Source of the DNA: Pseudolactococcus laudensis
GTDB lineage: Bacteria > Bacillota > Bacilli > Lactobacillales > Streptococcaceae
Length of the DNA: 64,000 nt
Direction of reading: 5' to 3'
Assembly (NCBI RefSeq): GCF_013449735.1
Contig: NZ_JACBNY010000003.1
Coordinates: 62,001-126,000 of the forward strand
Below, one piece after another: positions 26,630-36,027 of this stretch. Made by a program: the position numbers and the translations under genes. The notes beneath the pieces are model-generated. The model saw only the letters and a list, made by a program, of their open reading frames with translations. It did not search any database and was not told the origin of the DNA. Each line of letters opens with the position of its first letter. The stretch's first letter is position 1.

Positions 26630-27010
26630 ATGGCAGCTAAACCAAAAGAATATTTTGATATTAAAATCGCCAACCAAAATGGTAGCTATAATATTTCTGC
26701 GGATTCAATTGCGCCAGAGCTTTTGACGCGAAAATTTAAAAAACTGTCAAATGTTGAAAAAGTATTTTACCTTTCAGTGATTGTGACAGCGATTGTACTT
26801 GCGATTGGCATGGTGTTCGTCAGAACTAAAATTATTGAAGTTGAGCAAAACACTTTGACAATTCAAGCAGAAGTTTCAACAAAAGAAGACCAACTCAAGG
26901 CTTATGATCAACAAATCAATGAGTTGATGGGTGATGATAGAGTTATGAAACAAGCAAGAGACAGTGGTCTTAAACAGAATAATGACAATGTGATAAAGGC
27001 AACGAAATAA
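26630..27010 (+). CDS. ftsL: Cell division protein FtsL
   Basis: Bitopic divisome protein. The 126 residues comprise a cytoplasmic tail of about 57 residues, one membrane helix near 58-78 (VFYLSVIVTAIVLAIGMVFV) and an extracellular coiled coil with heptads (EVEQNTLTIQAEVSTKEDQL). It is recognised by topology and position between rsmH and pbpX rather than strong sequence motifs. The ribosome site is GAAAGG. The 128-base gap before it shows nothing clear. Its TAA is followed immediately by the pbpX ATG. Confidence 0.9.
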   Translation: MAAKPKEYFDIKIANQNGSYNISADSIAPELLTRKFKKLSNVEKVFYLSVIVTAIVLAIGMVFVRTKIIEVEQNTLTIQAEVSTKEDQLKAYDQQINELMGDDRVMKQARDSGLKQNNDNVIKATK

Positions 27011-29317
27011 ATGATAAATTTTTTGAAAAAACTTGTACTCTTTCCATTTAGAAAAGTAGCAAAAAATGCCGCTAAAACGCATTTAAGCCCACAAGCCAAC
27101 CGTAAACGGATTGCGCAGGACATCTTGATTCTCGCTATCTTTGTGTTTACGGTTTTTATCGTTAGATTTTCTTGGATTATCGTGACAGATTCTAGTAATG
27201 GTGTGAAATTATCCACACGCGCTAAAGCGAATTATTCAGAAACGACGACAATTTATGCGAAACGTGGCACGATTTTTGACCGAAATGGGACACCAATTGC
27301 GACGGATTCAAGTGACTATTCTATTTACGTGATCCTTGATACGACTTATGTGTCAGGTGAAGGTAAGAAACTCTATGCTGCACCAAAAGATTTTCCAGTG
27401 ATTGCACAATTGTTCAAGGAAAAATTAGGCATAGATGAAAAATATACCTTAGAACAACTTCAGCGTAAAGGCGCGAGTCAAGTTGAGTTTGGGACTGCAG
27501 GTAAGCACATCTCATTCACGAAAAAAGAAGAAATTGAAAATGCAGCCAAGGAAAAAGGGCTTGCTGGTATTGGCTTTACTTCTCATTTAGCACGTTCTTA
27601 CCCGAATGGTAATTTTGCATCAAACTTTATCGGACTTGCGGGTCTTAAAGATGGGGATGATGATACTAAAGGACTTGTCGGTCAATTTGGTTTAGAAGCC
27701 TCATTAAATGGCATTTTATCAGGTAAAAATGGCGTTGAAACCTTAGAAAAAGACAAAAATGGTCAAGCACTTCAAGGTGTCGCTAAGTCAGTGACACCAT
27801 CTAAAGATGGTCAAGATGTTTATACGACAATTGAGGGTAATTTACAAGGTTATTTAGAAACCTTGGTTGATACAACCGGTATCAAAGATGCTGGTGCGCA
27901 AAATGTTGTGGCTACCCTCGTCAAGGCTAATACGGGTGAAATTTTAGCGACAACGCAACGTCCAACCTTCAATCCAGCTACTCAAACTGTTATTGGTCCT
28001 AAAGATGATAAAAAATCTGATAAAGAAAATCTTTTTGGACAGAATAACCTGCTTTATCAAGCGGCCTATGAACCAGGGTCGACCTTTAAACTATTTACTG
28101 TGGCGGCTGGGATTGAAACTAAAACTTTTAATCCTAATGCATCCTATGTTTCATCACCTTTAGAAGTCGCAGATACTATAGTTAGTGACTGGGATGTTAA
28201 AGATTTTCCTGATGGTCGTGGCATGAACTTTGCTCAAGGATTTGCGCATTCCTCAAACGTAGGGATGTCTAAACTTCAAATTGCTATGGGTGATAAATCT
28301 TGGGATGACTACTTGAAACGCTTTAGATTTGGTGTGCCAACCCGTATGGGTGTAGGTGGTGAAAGTTTCGGTAATCTACCTGATGAAAATGTCGTCTCAC
28401 AAGTCAATTCATCCTTTGGTCAAGGGATTGGTGTGACAGAAGTTCAGATGTTACGGGGATATACCGCCTTCGCAAATGGTGGTAAGATGTTAGAGCCACA
28501 CTTTATTTCTAAAATTGCGGATATTGATGCAGGCACTGAACGCGTGAGTCAGCCAGAAATTGTAGGGAAACCAATTGAGAAATCAACGGCAGATGATGTA
28601 CTTAAATATATGGTAAATGTTGGTACAGACCCTACTTTTGGTACAGCCTATGACTGGAAAAATAACCAACCTTATTTCCGTGTAGACGGTAAAGACGTCT
28701 CAATCAAGACAGGTACAGCCCAAGTTGCGAAAACGACAGGTGGTTACTATGAGGGAACAACATCTTACCTCTATTCCGCAGTTGCTATGGTACCGTCAGA
28801 AAATCCAGATTTCATTTTCTATATGACGGTGACATTACCAGAACATTGGACCCTATCTTATATCTCAGATGTTGCTAATCCATTATTGGAGCGCGCTTAT
28901 GAGCTAAAATCAACGATTGATGAAACATCAATGGCAACAACAAACAATGAAAATGTTAAAGAAGCCAAAGTCACTTTGAAAGATTATAAAGGTGAAAATC
29001 CTGGAAGCACACTGGATCAGTTGCGCCAACAAATCTTACAACCAGTCGTTGTGGGCAGTGGTTCTGTCATTACCAAACAATCAGTTGAGGCAGGGACTAA
29101 ACTTGGTGCCAATGCCCGTGTCTTATTATTGACAGATGGTGACGTGGATATGCCAGATATCTATGATTGGTCTAAGGAAGATGTTGAAACCTTAGCTAAA
29201 TGGACTGGTATGACAGTCACTTATAATGGCTCTGAGACTGGAAAAGTAACAGAACAAAGTATTAAGATGAATTCGAGCTTGAAAAAAGGTCAAAAATTAA
29301 CAGTGACACTTAATTAA
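27011..29317 (+). CDS. pbpX: Penicillin-binding protein 2X, septal transpeptidase with PASTA domains
   Basis: Class B PBP that cross-links septal peptidoglycan. The 768 residues have a cytoplasmic tail, one membrane helix near 40-58, a dimerisation domain, then the transpeptidase. The active Ser is S357 in GSTFK; the SSN triad lies near 416 and KTGTAQ near 564. Two PASTA domains occupy the last ~130 residues (VVVGSGSVITKQSVEAGTKL marks the first). It follows ftsL with zero spacing. The family binds FtsW in the divisome. Confidence 0.95.
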   Translation: MINFLKKLVLFPFRKVAKNAAKTHLSPQANRKRIAQDILILAIFVFTVFIVRFSWIIVTDSSNGVKLSTRAKANYSETTTIYAKRGTIFDRNGTPIATDSSDYSIYVILDTTYVSGEGKKLYAAPKDFPVIAQLFKEKLGIDEKYTLEQLQRKGASQVEFGTAGKHISFTKKEEIENAAKEKGLAGIGFTSHLARSYPNGNFASNFIGLAGLKDGDDDTKGLVGQFGLEASLNGILSGKNGVETLEKDKNGQALQGVAKSVTPSKDGQDVYTTIEGNLQGYLETLVDTTGIKDAGAQNVVATLVKANTGEILATTQRPTFNPATQTVIGPKDDKKSDKENLFGQNNLLYQAAYEPGSTFKLFTVAAGIETKTFNPNASYVSSPLEVADTIVSDWDVKDFPDGRGMNFAQGFAHSSNVGMSKLQIAMGDKSWDDYLKRFRFGVPTRMGVGGESFGNLPDENVVSQVNSSFGQGIGVTEVQMLRGYTAFANGGKMLEPHFISKIADIDAGTERVSQPEIVGKPIEKSTADDVLKYMVNVGTDPTFGTAYDWKNNQPYFRVDGKDVSIKTGTAQVAKTTGGYYEGTTSYLYSAVAMVPSENPDFIFYMTVTLPEHWTLSYISDVANPLLERAYELKSTIDETSMATTNNENVKEAKVTLKDYKGENPGSTLDQLRQQILQPVVVGSGSVITKQSVEAGTKLGANARVLLLTDGDVDMPDIYDWSKEDVETLAKWTGMTVTYNGSETGKVTEQSIKMNSSLKKGQKLTVTLN

Positions 29318-29321
29318 CTCG

Positions 29322-29437
29322 TGACAAAAATGGATGCGCTAGAGAGAATGAGTTACCTTCCTTTCAAGCTAACGTTTTTGTTTTGTCAAATTCAAGACAA
29401 GCATCATCTATAAATGATGCATCATTTAATTCTCTAG
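29322..29437 (+). promoter_or_regulatory. Structured spacer between pbpX and mraY
   Basis: The 132-base gap contains TGACAAAA (29322-29329) complementary to TTTTGTCA (29381-29388), and CTAGAGA (29339-29345) complementary to TCTCTAG (29431-29437). The two pairs interleave, as in a pseudoknot. A separate perfect hairpin GCATCAT-CTATAA-ATGATGC lies at 29401-29420. The last arm is just upstream of the mraY start, so folding could control translation. No terminator T-tract follows. Confidence 0.45.
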
Positions 29438-29449
29438 AAAATTACGGAA

Positions 29450-30448
29450 ATGAATATGATTTTAAATTCTATTATTGCTGGACTTGTGGCGTTTATCGTG
29501 ACAGTTCTTACAATTCCCGCCTTTATACGCTTTTACCATAAAGCAAAAATTGGTGGACAACAAATGCACGAAGATGTTAAACAACATGCTGCAAAAGCGG
29601 GGACACCTACTATGGGTGGCTTTGTTTTTGTTGTGGTAAGTTTGATCGTTTCGCTCGTATTTGCGCTTATTTTTGTTAAACTGACTGCTGCCTTTATGGT
29701 CATTTGGTTTGTCTTTACTATCTATGCTGTTGTCGGTTTCCTAGATGACTTCTTGAAAATTTTTAAACAAATTAATCAGGGATTGACAAGCTGGCAAAAA
29801 CTGATAGCTCAAATCGCAACGGGTATTATTGCCTACCTTGTTTATACACACGAAACTGCGGCTAATTTTTTAAATATTTTTGGTTTTCGCGTTAATCTTG
29901 GTGTTTTCTTTGTTGTCTTTCTTGTCTTTTGGTTAGTTGGTTTTTCAAATGCTGTCAATCTAACGGATGGTATTGACGGTTTGGCATCTATTTCAGTCGT
30001 GATTTCTCTTCTTGCCTATGCAGTGATTGCAGTACACCAAAGTCGTTTTGATGTTTTAATTTTAATCGTTGCTGTTATTGGTAGCTTACTTGGCTTTTTC
30101 ATCTTCAACCATAAACCAGCTAAGATTTTTATGGGGGATGTCGGGAGTTTAGCACTTGGTGGTTTACTCGGTATTATCTCGATTATTTTAAATGTTGAGT
30201 GGACTTTGCTTTTGATAGGGATTGTCTATGTATTTGAGACTGTTAGTGTGATGATGCAGGTGACTTACTTTAAAATGACACATGGTAAACGCATCTTCCG
30301 AATGACGCCTGTTCATCATCATTTTGAACTTGGTGGGATTTCGGGGCATGGTAAACCTTGGTCAGAGTGGCGTGTTGATTTCTTTTTCTGGAGTATTTCC
30401 TTGATAGGGTCAATTTTGGCGCTTGTTATCTATTTTATTGAAAATTAA
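29450..30448 (+). CDS. mraY: Phospho-N-acetylmuramoyl-pentapeptide transferase
   Basis: Transfers phospho-MurNAc-pentapeptide to undecaprenyl phosphate, forming lipid I at the membrane. It has 332 residues and about ten membrane helices. Motifs: GTPTMGG near 51, GFLDDFLK near 96 with the catalytic Asp pair, [10 protein letters not shown] near 170, [12 protein letters not shown] near 227, and [11 protein letters not shown] near 285. Two nearby ATGs (29450 and 29456) are possible starts; either keeps the full family N-terminus. Confidence 0.95.
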   Translation: MNMILNSIIAGLVAFIVTVLTIPAFIRFYHKAKIGGQQMHEDVKQHAAKAGTPTMGGFVFVVVSLIVSLVFALIFVKLTAAFMVIWFVFTIYAVVGFLDDFLKIFKQINQGLTSWQKLIAQIATGIIAYLVYTHETAANFLNIFGFRVNLGVFFVVFLVFWLVGFSNAVNLTDGIDGLASISVVISLLAYAVIAVHQSRFDVLILIVAVIGSLLGFFIFNHKPAKIFMGDVGSLALGGLLGIISIILNVEWTLLLIGIVYVFETVSVMMQVTYFKMTHGKRIFRMTPVHHHFELGGISGHGKPWSEWRVDFFFWSISLIGSILALVIYFIEN

Positions 30449-30468
30449 GTTTGACGATATGATATTAG

Positions 30469-30497
30469 AAAAGGTTCGGATTTCCGGACCTTTTTTC
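30469..30497 (+). terminator. mraY terminator
   Basis: AAAAGGTTCGGA-TT-TCCGGACCTTTTTT, one G-U pair, followed by TCTTT. It closes the rsmH-mraY cluster. Confidence 0.92.
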
Positions 30498-30520
30498 TTT
30501 ATCTCATAAATAAGAAGGTG

Positions 30521-30556
30521 TATAATAAAAGTGTAGAAAAGTTAAGCGCTTTCACA
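30521..30556 (+). promoter_or_regulatory. pox promoter with cre-like operator
   Basis: TATAAT at 30521-30526 is followed at about +9 by TTAAGCGCTTTCACA (30542-30556). Its complement fits the CcpA cre consensus TGWNANCGNTNWCA except for the last two bases. A site just downstream of the start suggests catabolite repression of pyruvate oxidase. Confidence 0.6.
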
Positions 30557-30631
30557 TTTTTGGATGTCGTGTTGACTTAGATAATGAGTTGTTAGTTTTG
30601 ATTAGTAACTCAGTAAGAAGGAGCTAGGATA

Positions 30632-32422
30632 ATGGATAAAATTAACGCAGGTGTTGCAGCTGTAAAAGTTTTGGAAGAATGGGGTGTGAAACATATCTAT
30701 GGGATTCCTGGTGGCTCTATCAATTCTTTGATGGATGCTTTATTGCATGAAAAGGATAAGATTAACTATATTCAAGTGCGTCATGAAGAAGTTGGCGCAC
30801 TAGCAGCAGCTATGCATGCTAAATATACGGGTCATATTGGTGTTGCTTTTGGTTCAGCTGGACCTGGTGGTACGTACTTGCTGAATGGTTTGTATGATGC
30901 GCGTGAGGATCATGTACCTGTCTTAGCAATTGTCGGACAATTTGCGACTAATGGGATGAATATGGATACCTTCCAAGAAATGAACGAAAATCCAATTTAT
31001 GCAGACGTTGCCATTTATAATCGAACAATTACAACCGCAGAACAAATCCCTCATGTCATTGATGAGGCTATTCGCCAAGCCTACGCCAAAAATGGTGTCG
31101 CTGTTGTGCAATTACCAGTCAATCTAGGGACCTTTGATATTCTAGCCAAACCGTTTTATTCTGCAGCAAATGCGCACCGAACATTTCCGAATCCTACCCT
31201 CCATTTCGGAGATATAGAGGCGGCAGCTAAGATACTAGATGCGTCTGAAAAAACGATTATCTACGCTGGTATTGGTACACGAGGTGCAGGTCAAGATGTC
31301 GTTGATTTATCCCGTAAAATTAAAGCACCAGTAGCAGTGACAGGCATCAATTTTGATGAATTTGATGCTGATTTTGAAGCCTTGCTAGGTTCTGCCAATC
31401 GCGTGGCAACTAAGCCAGCCAATGAAGCTTTTCCAAATGCTGATACGGTCGTTTTTGTTGGCAATAATTATCCCTTTGCAGAAGTCACGAATCTTTTTGA
31501 AAATGTCAAAAATTTCATCCAGATTGACATCAATCCAGCCAATCTCGGCAAACGAAACTATAATGATGTGACGATTTTAGGAGATGCTGGTGAAGCCATT
31601 CGTGAGCTGACAAAACTTGTCCAAGAAAAACCAGAAACAGGCTGGTGGCGTGCCAATCTCGCTAACATTAAAAATTGGAATGCTTACGTTCACAAACTTG
31701 AGACTAAAACAGAAGGTGACTTGCAACTTTATCAAGTCTATCATCAAATCAATACCCACGCCGAAGATGATGCCATTTTCTCAATCGATGTGGGTGATGT
31801 GACGCAAACTTCAGTTCGCCATTTGCACCTTAATCCTAAACAAATGTGGCGGACATCTAACCTCTTTGCGACCATGGGTATTGGCATTCCGGGTGCTTTG
31901 ACTGCCAAACTTGATTTTCCAACACGTCAAGTCTGGAACTTAGCGGGTGATGGTGGCTTTAACATGGTCATGCAAGACCTAGCCACAGAAGTACAGTACA
32001 AGCTACCGATTATCAACGTTGTTTTCAGCAACAACCAGTTTGGTTTTATTAAAGATGAGCAAGAAGAAACAAACTCTGGCTACATCGGTGTTGAATTCAT
32101 GGGGGTAGATTTTGCGAAAATTGCGGAAGGCATGGGGGCAAAAGGTTACACTTTAACAAATATAGGGGATGCGAAATCTGTCTTTGATGCAGCGTTAGCA
32201 GATATTGCCAAAGGTGAGACTGTCCTGATAGATGCCAAAATCTCTGGCGACAGACCAATTCCAGTTGAAGCGCTTGTTTTAGATGAAAAAATTCATGATA
32301 AGGGTGCAATTGCAGCTTATCGTGAACGGTATGAAGCAGAGGACTTAGTGTCATTGGCAGTCTACTTGAAGGCAGAGGGTATTGAGCCTGAGTACAAGGC
32401 AATTGATTTAGGTGGTTTCTGA
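30632..32422 (+). CDS. pox: Pyruvate oxidase, acetyl-phosphate and H2O2 forming
   Basis: Thiamine diphosphate/FAD enzyme converting pyruvate, phosphate and O2 to acetyl phosphate, CO2 and H2O2. Its 596 residues match the family. The ThDP-activating Glu lies in VRHEEVGALAAAMH near 51, the FAD domain occupies about 190-340, and the ThDP-binding motif GDGGFNMVMQDLATE lies near 438. SpxB and PoxB relatives share this architecture; acetolactate synthase is less likely given the FxxP-type N-terminus (YGIPGGSINSLMDAL) and overall length. It is monocistronic behind a candidate cre site. Confidence 0.93.
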   Translation: MDKINAGVAAVKVLEEWGVKHIYGIPGGSINSLMDALLHEKDKINYIQVRHEEVGALAAAMHAKYTGHIGVAFGSAGPGGTYLLNGLYDAREDHVPVLAIVGQFATNGMNMDTFQEMNENPIYADVAIYNRTITTAEQIPHVIDEAIRQAYAKNGVAVVQLPVNLGTFDILAKPFYSAANAHRTFPNPTLHFGDIEAAAKILDASEKTIIYAGIGTRGAGQDVVDLSRKIKAPVAVTGINFDEFDADFEALLGSANRVATKPANEAFPNADTVVFVGNNYPFAEVTNLFENVKNFIQIDINPANLGKRNYNDVTILGDAGEAIRELTKLVQEKPETGWWRANLANIKNWNAYVHKLETKTEGDLQLYQVYHQINTHAEDDAIFSIDVGDVTQTSVRHLHLNPKQMWRTSNLFATMGIGIPGALTAKLDFPTRQVWNLAGDGGFNMVMQDLATEVQYKLPIINVVFSNNQFGFIKDEQEETNSGYIGVEFMGVDFAKIAEGMGAKGYTLTNIGDAKSVFDAALADIAKGETVLIDAKISGDRPIPVEALVLDEKIHDKGAIAAYRERYEAEDLVSLAVYLKAEGIEPEYKAIDLGGF

Positions 32423-32503
32423 TAAAAATACAAGTTTATGATATAATAATCTCGTTGGTAACAATGGGGTTATTTTTATTTGAAACAAGAGAGAAGGGAA
32501 ACA

Positions 32504-33037
32504 ATGAAGAAAAAAAGTTTTATTTATCAGACTTGGTGGATTGGCTTGATACCTATGCTAGTTGGCTTTATTTTTATGATTGTAGCGACGGTTATACAAC
32601 TTGTCCCAATGGATGGTGTTGACATTAATAGTGTTTATACTGAAAATGCATCGGCAATCCGTGACTTTCGTTTCATTTTTTTAGCGGCTTTTGGTGGTAC
32701 TGGTCTCTTTATTTTCATGATAGGACTACTTCTTATTGGTTACCCTAAGTACCAAAAAGTTAAAAATCAACGGTTAAAAGAACAAGGCATTAAAATTAGT
32801 GCTGAGGTGATTGATTTTCAGGGAACAGCGCTCACCGTTAATAACAATAGGTTGACGAGACTAACGTGCACAGCTAAAATCAATGGTACAGATTACATTT
32901 TTAAAAGTCAGCCCCTGCGCCTAAATCCTGTCCCATTTTTAAAAAATGATTTGGTCGATGTTTATTATGATTTAGGGAATATGAAGCGCTATTTTGTCGA
33001 TGTGGACGGTAGTGTACGTGATGTTGTAGAGCTTTGA
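32504..33037 (+). CDS. Two-helix membrane protein of unknown function
   Basis: A 177-residue protein starting MKKKSFIYQTWW after GAGAAGGGA; an in-frame TTG at 32480 is a less good start. Two membrane helices lie at about 12-34 and 62-86. A soluble, beta-rich domain of about 85 residues follows (KISAEVIDFQGTALTV, NDLVDVYYD, KRYFVDVDG). The C-domain resembles DUF3592-type domains, but I cannot assign a function. A TATAAT lies near 32440. It may be co-transcribed with the HAD gene 38 bases downstream. Confidence 0.75.
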   Translation: MKKKSFIYQTWWIGLIPMLVGFIFMIVATVIQLVPMDGVDINSVYTENASAIRDFRFIFLAAFGGTGLFIFMIGLLLIGYPKYQKVKNQRLKEQGIKISAEVIDFQGTALTVNNNRLTRLTCTAKINGTDYIFKSQPLRLNPVPFLKNDLVDVYYDLGNMKRYFVDVDGSVRDVVEL

Positions 33038-33074
33038 ATTAAGTCGGTAGTATAGTAAGTTCAATGGAGATAAG

Positions 33075-33872
33075 ATGACGGTTAAAACAATTTTTTTCGA
33101 TTTAGATGACACTTTATTGTCAGATGAGCAGGCGGTTCAATTAGCGATTGATAGGACGACTGCTTTTTTGGTAAGTAAATACCCAAGGGTTCAGGCACAA
33201 GAGTTTGAGGCAGCCCTTAAAAATCGCGCAGTAACGCTTTTTGATACTTATGCGATTTATGATTTTACGGTACAGATTGGTATCAGCCCTTTTGAAGCTT
33301 TATGGGGAGAGTTTACAGATGAGACCTTACGGTTCCCTGAGTTATCTGAAGTCGTCAGGGCTTATCGTCAGCAAGTTTGGACCATGGCATTGGCGGACGT
33401 GGGGATTTCGGATAACCGATTGGCCAAGTTAATTTCTTTGATGTTTATCGTCATTAGAACTGAAAATTCGGTGCCTTTTGAGGATACTTACACTGCATTG
33501 GATGCTTTGTATGAGCGTTATCAATTAGTCCTTTTGACTAATGGTGCGCCTTCTTTGCAGAAACTGAAATTAGATAAAGCGCCGAAACTAGGAAAATACT
33601 TCAAGAAAATTATTATTTCTGGGGATTTCGGTCAGGGAAAACCAGCACCAGAACTTTTTAATTTTGCTTTATATCGTGCACAAGCGGATAAGTCAACAAG
33701 TCTCATGGTAGGTGACCAGTTATTTACCGATATTTTAGGCGCTAACGCAGTTGGCATGAAATCGGTCTGGATCAATCGCAAAGAGGCCTCTCAAAGTGAA
33801 GTAGCACAACCAGATTACACGGTAAAAAGTTTGACAGAAGTTGTTGGGCTACTTGAGAAAGAGGATATTTGA
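33075..33872 (+). CDS. yjjG: YjjG-family HAD hydrolase, noncanonical pyrimidine nucleotidase
   Basis: A 265-residue haloacid-dehalogenase phosphatase. Motif I is FFDLDDTLL near 8, motif II VLLTNGAP near 153, motif III lies around KIIISGDFGQGKPAP near 178, and motif IV VGDQLFTDILGAN near 215. A helical cap (about 20-115) fits the YjjG/YfnB subfamily, which removes noncanonical nucleotide monophosphates. A TGGAGATAAG ribosome site precedes the ATG. Its stop overlaps the oxidase start (TGATG). Confidence 0.87.
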   Translation: MTVKTIFFDLDDTLLSDEQAVQLAIDRTTAFLVSKYPRVQAQEFEAALKNRAVTLFDTYAIYDFTVQIGISPFEALWGEFTDETLRFPELSEVVRAYRQQVWTMALADVGISDNRLAKLISLMFIVIRTENSVPFEDTYTALDALYERYQLVLLTNGAPSLQKLKLDKAPKLGKYFKKIIISGDFGQGKPAPELFNFALYRAQADKSTSLMVGDQLFTDILGANAVGMKSVWINRKEASQSEVAQPDYTVKSLTEVVGLLEKEDI

Positions 33873-35176
33873 TGGAGATTTCAGAAAATTATTTGACTAA
33901 CCGTGTGACTGGAGAAATTGGTCAAGCGACTGCGATTTATTTTCCAACATCTCAAGATGATGTAGTTGAGTTGATGCAAGCAGTCAGAAAAAATCATCAG
34001 AAATTGATTACAATTGGCGGACATACGGGACTTTCGGGTGCGACCTTCCCTGACAATAACCAGGTTTTAATGAGTCTTGAAAAAATGAATCGTATCCTTA
34101 AATTAGATACTGAAACAATGACCTTAACTGTTGAGGCGGGCGTGACCATTGCAGAAATTTCGGAATTTCTGGCAGAGACTCCTTACTTTTATGCACCTGA
34201 CCCGGGGAGTAAAGAAGCGAGTATTGGTGGGAATGCAGCGACCAATGCAGGTGGGATGCGAGCTGTTAAATATGGTGTAACTCGAGATAATATTCGAGCA
34301 ATGCGCGTGATATTGGCTGATAGTCGTGAACTTCAAGTCGGTTCTATCAACCGAAAAGACAGCTCAGGCTATGACCTTAAAGATATTTTTATTGGCAGCG
34401 AAGGCACGCTAGGTGTCATTACTGAACTTGATTTGAAAATTCAGCCCAAACCGAAATTCAGTCGAGATATTTTGTTGGGCTTTGAAAGTTTAACGCAGTT
34501 ATCTCCTAAAGTTTTCGAAATTCTAGCATCAGGTCTTGTGCCAGCAACCTTAGAATTTTTCGAGCGAGACAGCATGTCTTATTCTGAACGCGCTTTAAAG
34601 CTAGATTTCCCTGATTTATCGGGTCAAGCGTTCCTACTCATTACCTTAGATGGTAATGCTGAACAGCAACTAGAAAATGAGCTGGACTATTTAGCAAGTC
34701 TAAGTGACGAGGCTCTGATTTTGAAGGATGAGCAGACACGTAATGCTGTCTGGCAACTCCGGGGGGCAATTGCCTCCTCAGTAGAACTTGAGAGTATCCA
34801 AGAACCACTGGATGTGGTTGTTCCCGTCAATAAAATAGCACCGACGATTATAGCGCTGAAGCAAATGGCAATAGCAGCGGATCTATCCGCTATCTTTTTC
34901 GGTCATGCAGGCGATGGTAATATCCATGCCAACATTATCAAAAACGATTTGACGGATGAGGAATGGACGGAAAAACTCGAAGCCTATCTGGATGAGCTAT
35001 ATGCCTATGTAGCAAAAGTCGGTGGCAAGCCTTCAGCAGAACATGGTATCGGGTTGTTGAAAAAGCCTTATTTTCAGAAATATATCGGAACTAGTGAGTT
35101 GGTGGCTATGAAGGCGATTAAGCGTGCTTTTGACCCAGAGAATATTTTGAATCCGGGTAAGATTTTTGACTTGTGA
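33872..35176 (+). CDS. GlcD-like FAD-binding 2-hydroxyacid oxidoreductase
   Basis: FAD-dependent oxidation of a D-2-hydroxyacid such as D-lactate, glycolate or 2-hydroxyglutarate; the exact substrate is not readable. It has 434 residues. The start chosen is ATG 33872, overlapping the HAD stop, with AAGAGGAT upstream. The PCMH-type FAD domain has TIGGHTGLSGATF near 49 and DPGSKEASIGGNAATNAGG near 111. The C-terminal FAD-oxidase domain has FFGHAGDGNIHANI near 346 and EHGIGLLKK. It is a single-subunit form; no GlcE or GlcF follow. Confidence 0.85.
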   Translation: MEISENYLTNRVTGEIGQATAIYFPTSQDDVVELMQAVRKNHQKLITIGGHTGLSGATFPDNNQVLMSLEKMNRILKLDTETMTLTVEAGVTIAEISEFLAETPYFYAPDPGSKEASIGGNAATNAGGMRAVKYGVTRDNIRAMRVILADSRELQVGSINRKDSSGYDLKDIFIGSEGTLGVITELDLKIQPKPKFSRDILLGFESLTQLSPKVFEILASGLVPATLEFFERDSMSYSERALKLDFPDLSGQAFLLITLDGNAEQQLENELDYLASLSDEALILKDEQTRNAVWQLRGAIASSVELESIQEPLDVVVPVNKIAPTIIALKQMAIAADLSAIFFGHAGDGNIHANIIKNDLTDEEWTEKLEAYLDELYAYVAKVGGKPSAEHGIGLLKKPYFQKYIGTSELVAMKAIKRAFDPENILNPGKIFDL

Positions 35177-35206
35177 TAGGTTGATAAACTAATTTCAGAA
35201 AAATGC

Positions 35207-35234
35207 TTGAATAATCAAGGTATTCTGGTATAAT
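35207..35234 (+). promoter_or_regulatory. rplS promoter
   Basis: TTGAAT (35207-35212), 16-base spacer ending TGG, then TATAAT (35229-35234). The predicted start is near 35241. Confidence 0.8.
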
Positions 35235-35240
35235 GGATAG

Positions 35241-35330
35241 GTGCGTAATGGACGCATACAAACCGCTCATCCGCTGAGGCGTGTGCCAAGGGCACGAATA
35301 CTTAGGTAAGTCTTAAGATGAGTAGAATAG
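35241..35330 (+). ncRNA. L19 leader-like autoregulatory RNA
   Basis: The roughly 100-base leader of rplS folds into successive short stems: TGCGT/ACGCA near 35242-35256, CTCA/TGAG near 35267-35279 and GTGCC-AAG-GGCAC near 35283-35295. Firmicutes rplS genes often carry an L19 leader RNA bound by the protein. Position and stem series fit, but I have not matched the covariance model. Confidence 0.55.
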
Positions 35331-35340
35331 GAGAATAATA

Positions 35341-35688
35341 ATGAATCCATTAATCGAAGCTATCAATGAAGGTCAACTTCGCAGTGACATCCCTGCTTTC
35401 CGTCCTGGTGACTCTGTGCGTGTTCACGCTAAAGTTGTCGAAGGAACTCGGGAACGTGTCCAAATTTTCGAAGGTGTTGTAATTGCCCGTAAAGGTCAAG
35501 GCATCTCAGAAACTTATACAGTTCGTAAAATTTCAAACGGTGTTGGTGTAGAACGTATCTTCCCAATCCACACACCACGTGTTGAACAAATCGAAGTGGT
35601 ACGTTACGGTAAAGTCCGTCGTGCGAAACTTTACTACTTGCGTGCCCTTCAAGGTAAAGCAGCTCGTATTAAAGAAATCCGTCGTTAA
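35341..35688 (+). CDS. rplS: 50S ribosomal protein L19
   Basis: A 115-residue large-subunit protein at the 30S-50S interface. It begins [20 protein letters not shown], with [31 protein letters not shown] and the basic end [16 protein letters not shown], all standard. A strong AGGAG site precedes the ATG, and codon use is biased as in rpsA. Here it is monocistronic, not attached to rimM-trmD. Confidence 0.97.
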   Translation: MNPLIEAINEGQLRSDIPAFRPGDSVRVHAKVVEGTRERVQIFEGVVIARKGQGISETYTVRKISNGVGVERIFPIHTPRVEQIEVVRYGKVRRAKLYYLRALQGKAARIKEIRR

Positions 35689-35701
35689 TTTGTCGGTCAG
35701 G

Positions 35702-35727
35702 AACCCTTATTTGATAAGGGTTTTTTT
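35702..35727 (+). terminator. rplS terminator
   Basis: AACCCTTAT-TTG-ATAAGGGTT followed by seven T. Confidence 0.93.
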
Positions 35728-36027
35728 GATGTCTTGGAATTTTGATTTTATGTCACTCAGATAGTTCAGCTTATCAAAAGGATCAGTTTTTCACCGATTT
35801 TAAAAAATCTGTTAAATGAAGATTCTTTCATGTATGAAATTCAAAAGTAGTTTTAAAATGTTTTTTTTTGTATACTAGTCTGTTTGTATTAACAAAATGA
35901 CGATAATTTTTGGGCTCCTTATTTGATTAAGGGGTTTTCTTATATTCTATTTAGTAATAAAGAATTATTAGCCAAAATAAGAATGAACTTTTCAATCATG
36001 CTATAATTAAATAAAAAAGGAGTATTT
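35728..36027. other. AT-rich 300-base intergenic stretch
   Basis: No credible gene is seen. TGTATACT near 35870 could be a -10. A stem CTCCTTA-TTTGAT-TAAGGGG near 35915-35933 with a following TTTTCTTAT resembles the rplS terminator hairpin. TATAAT near 36002 and AAAAAAGGAG serve the next gene. Confidence 0.4.
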
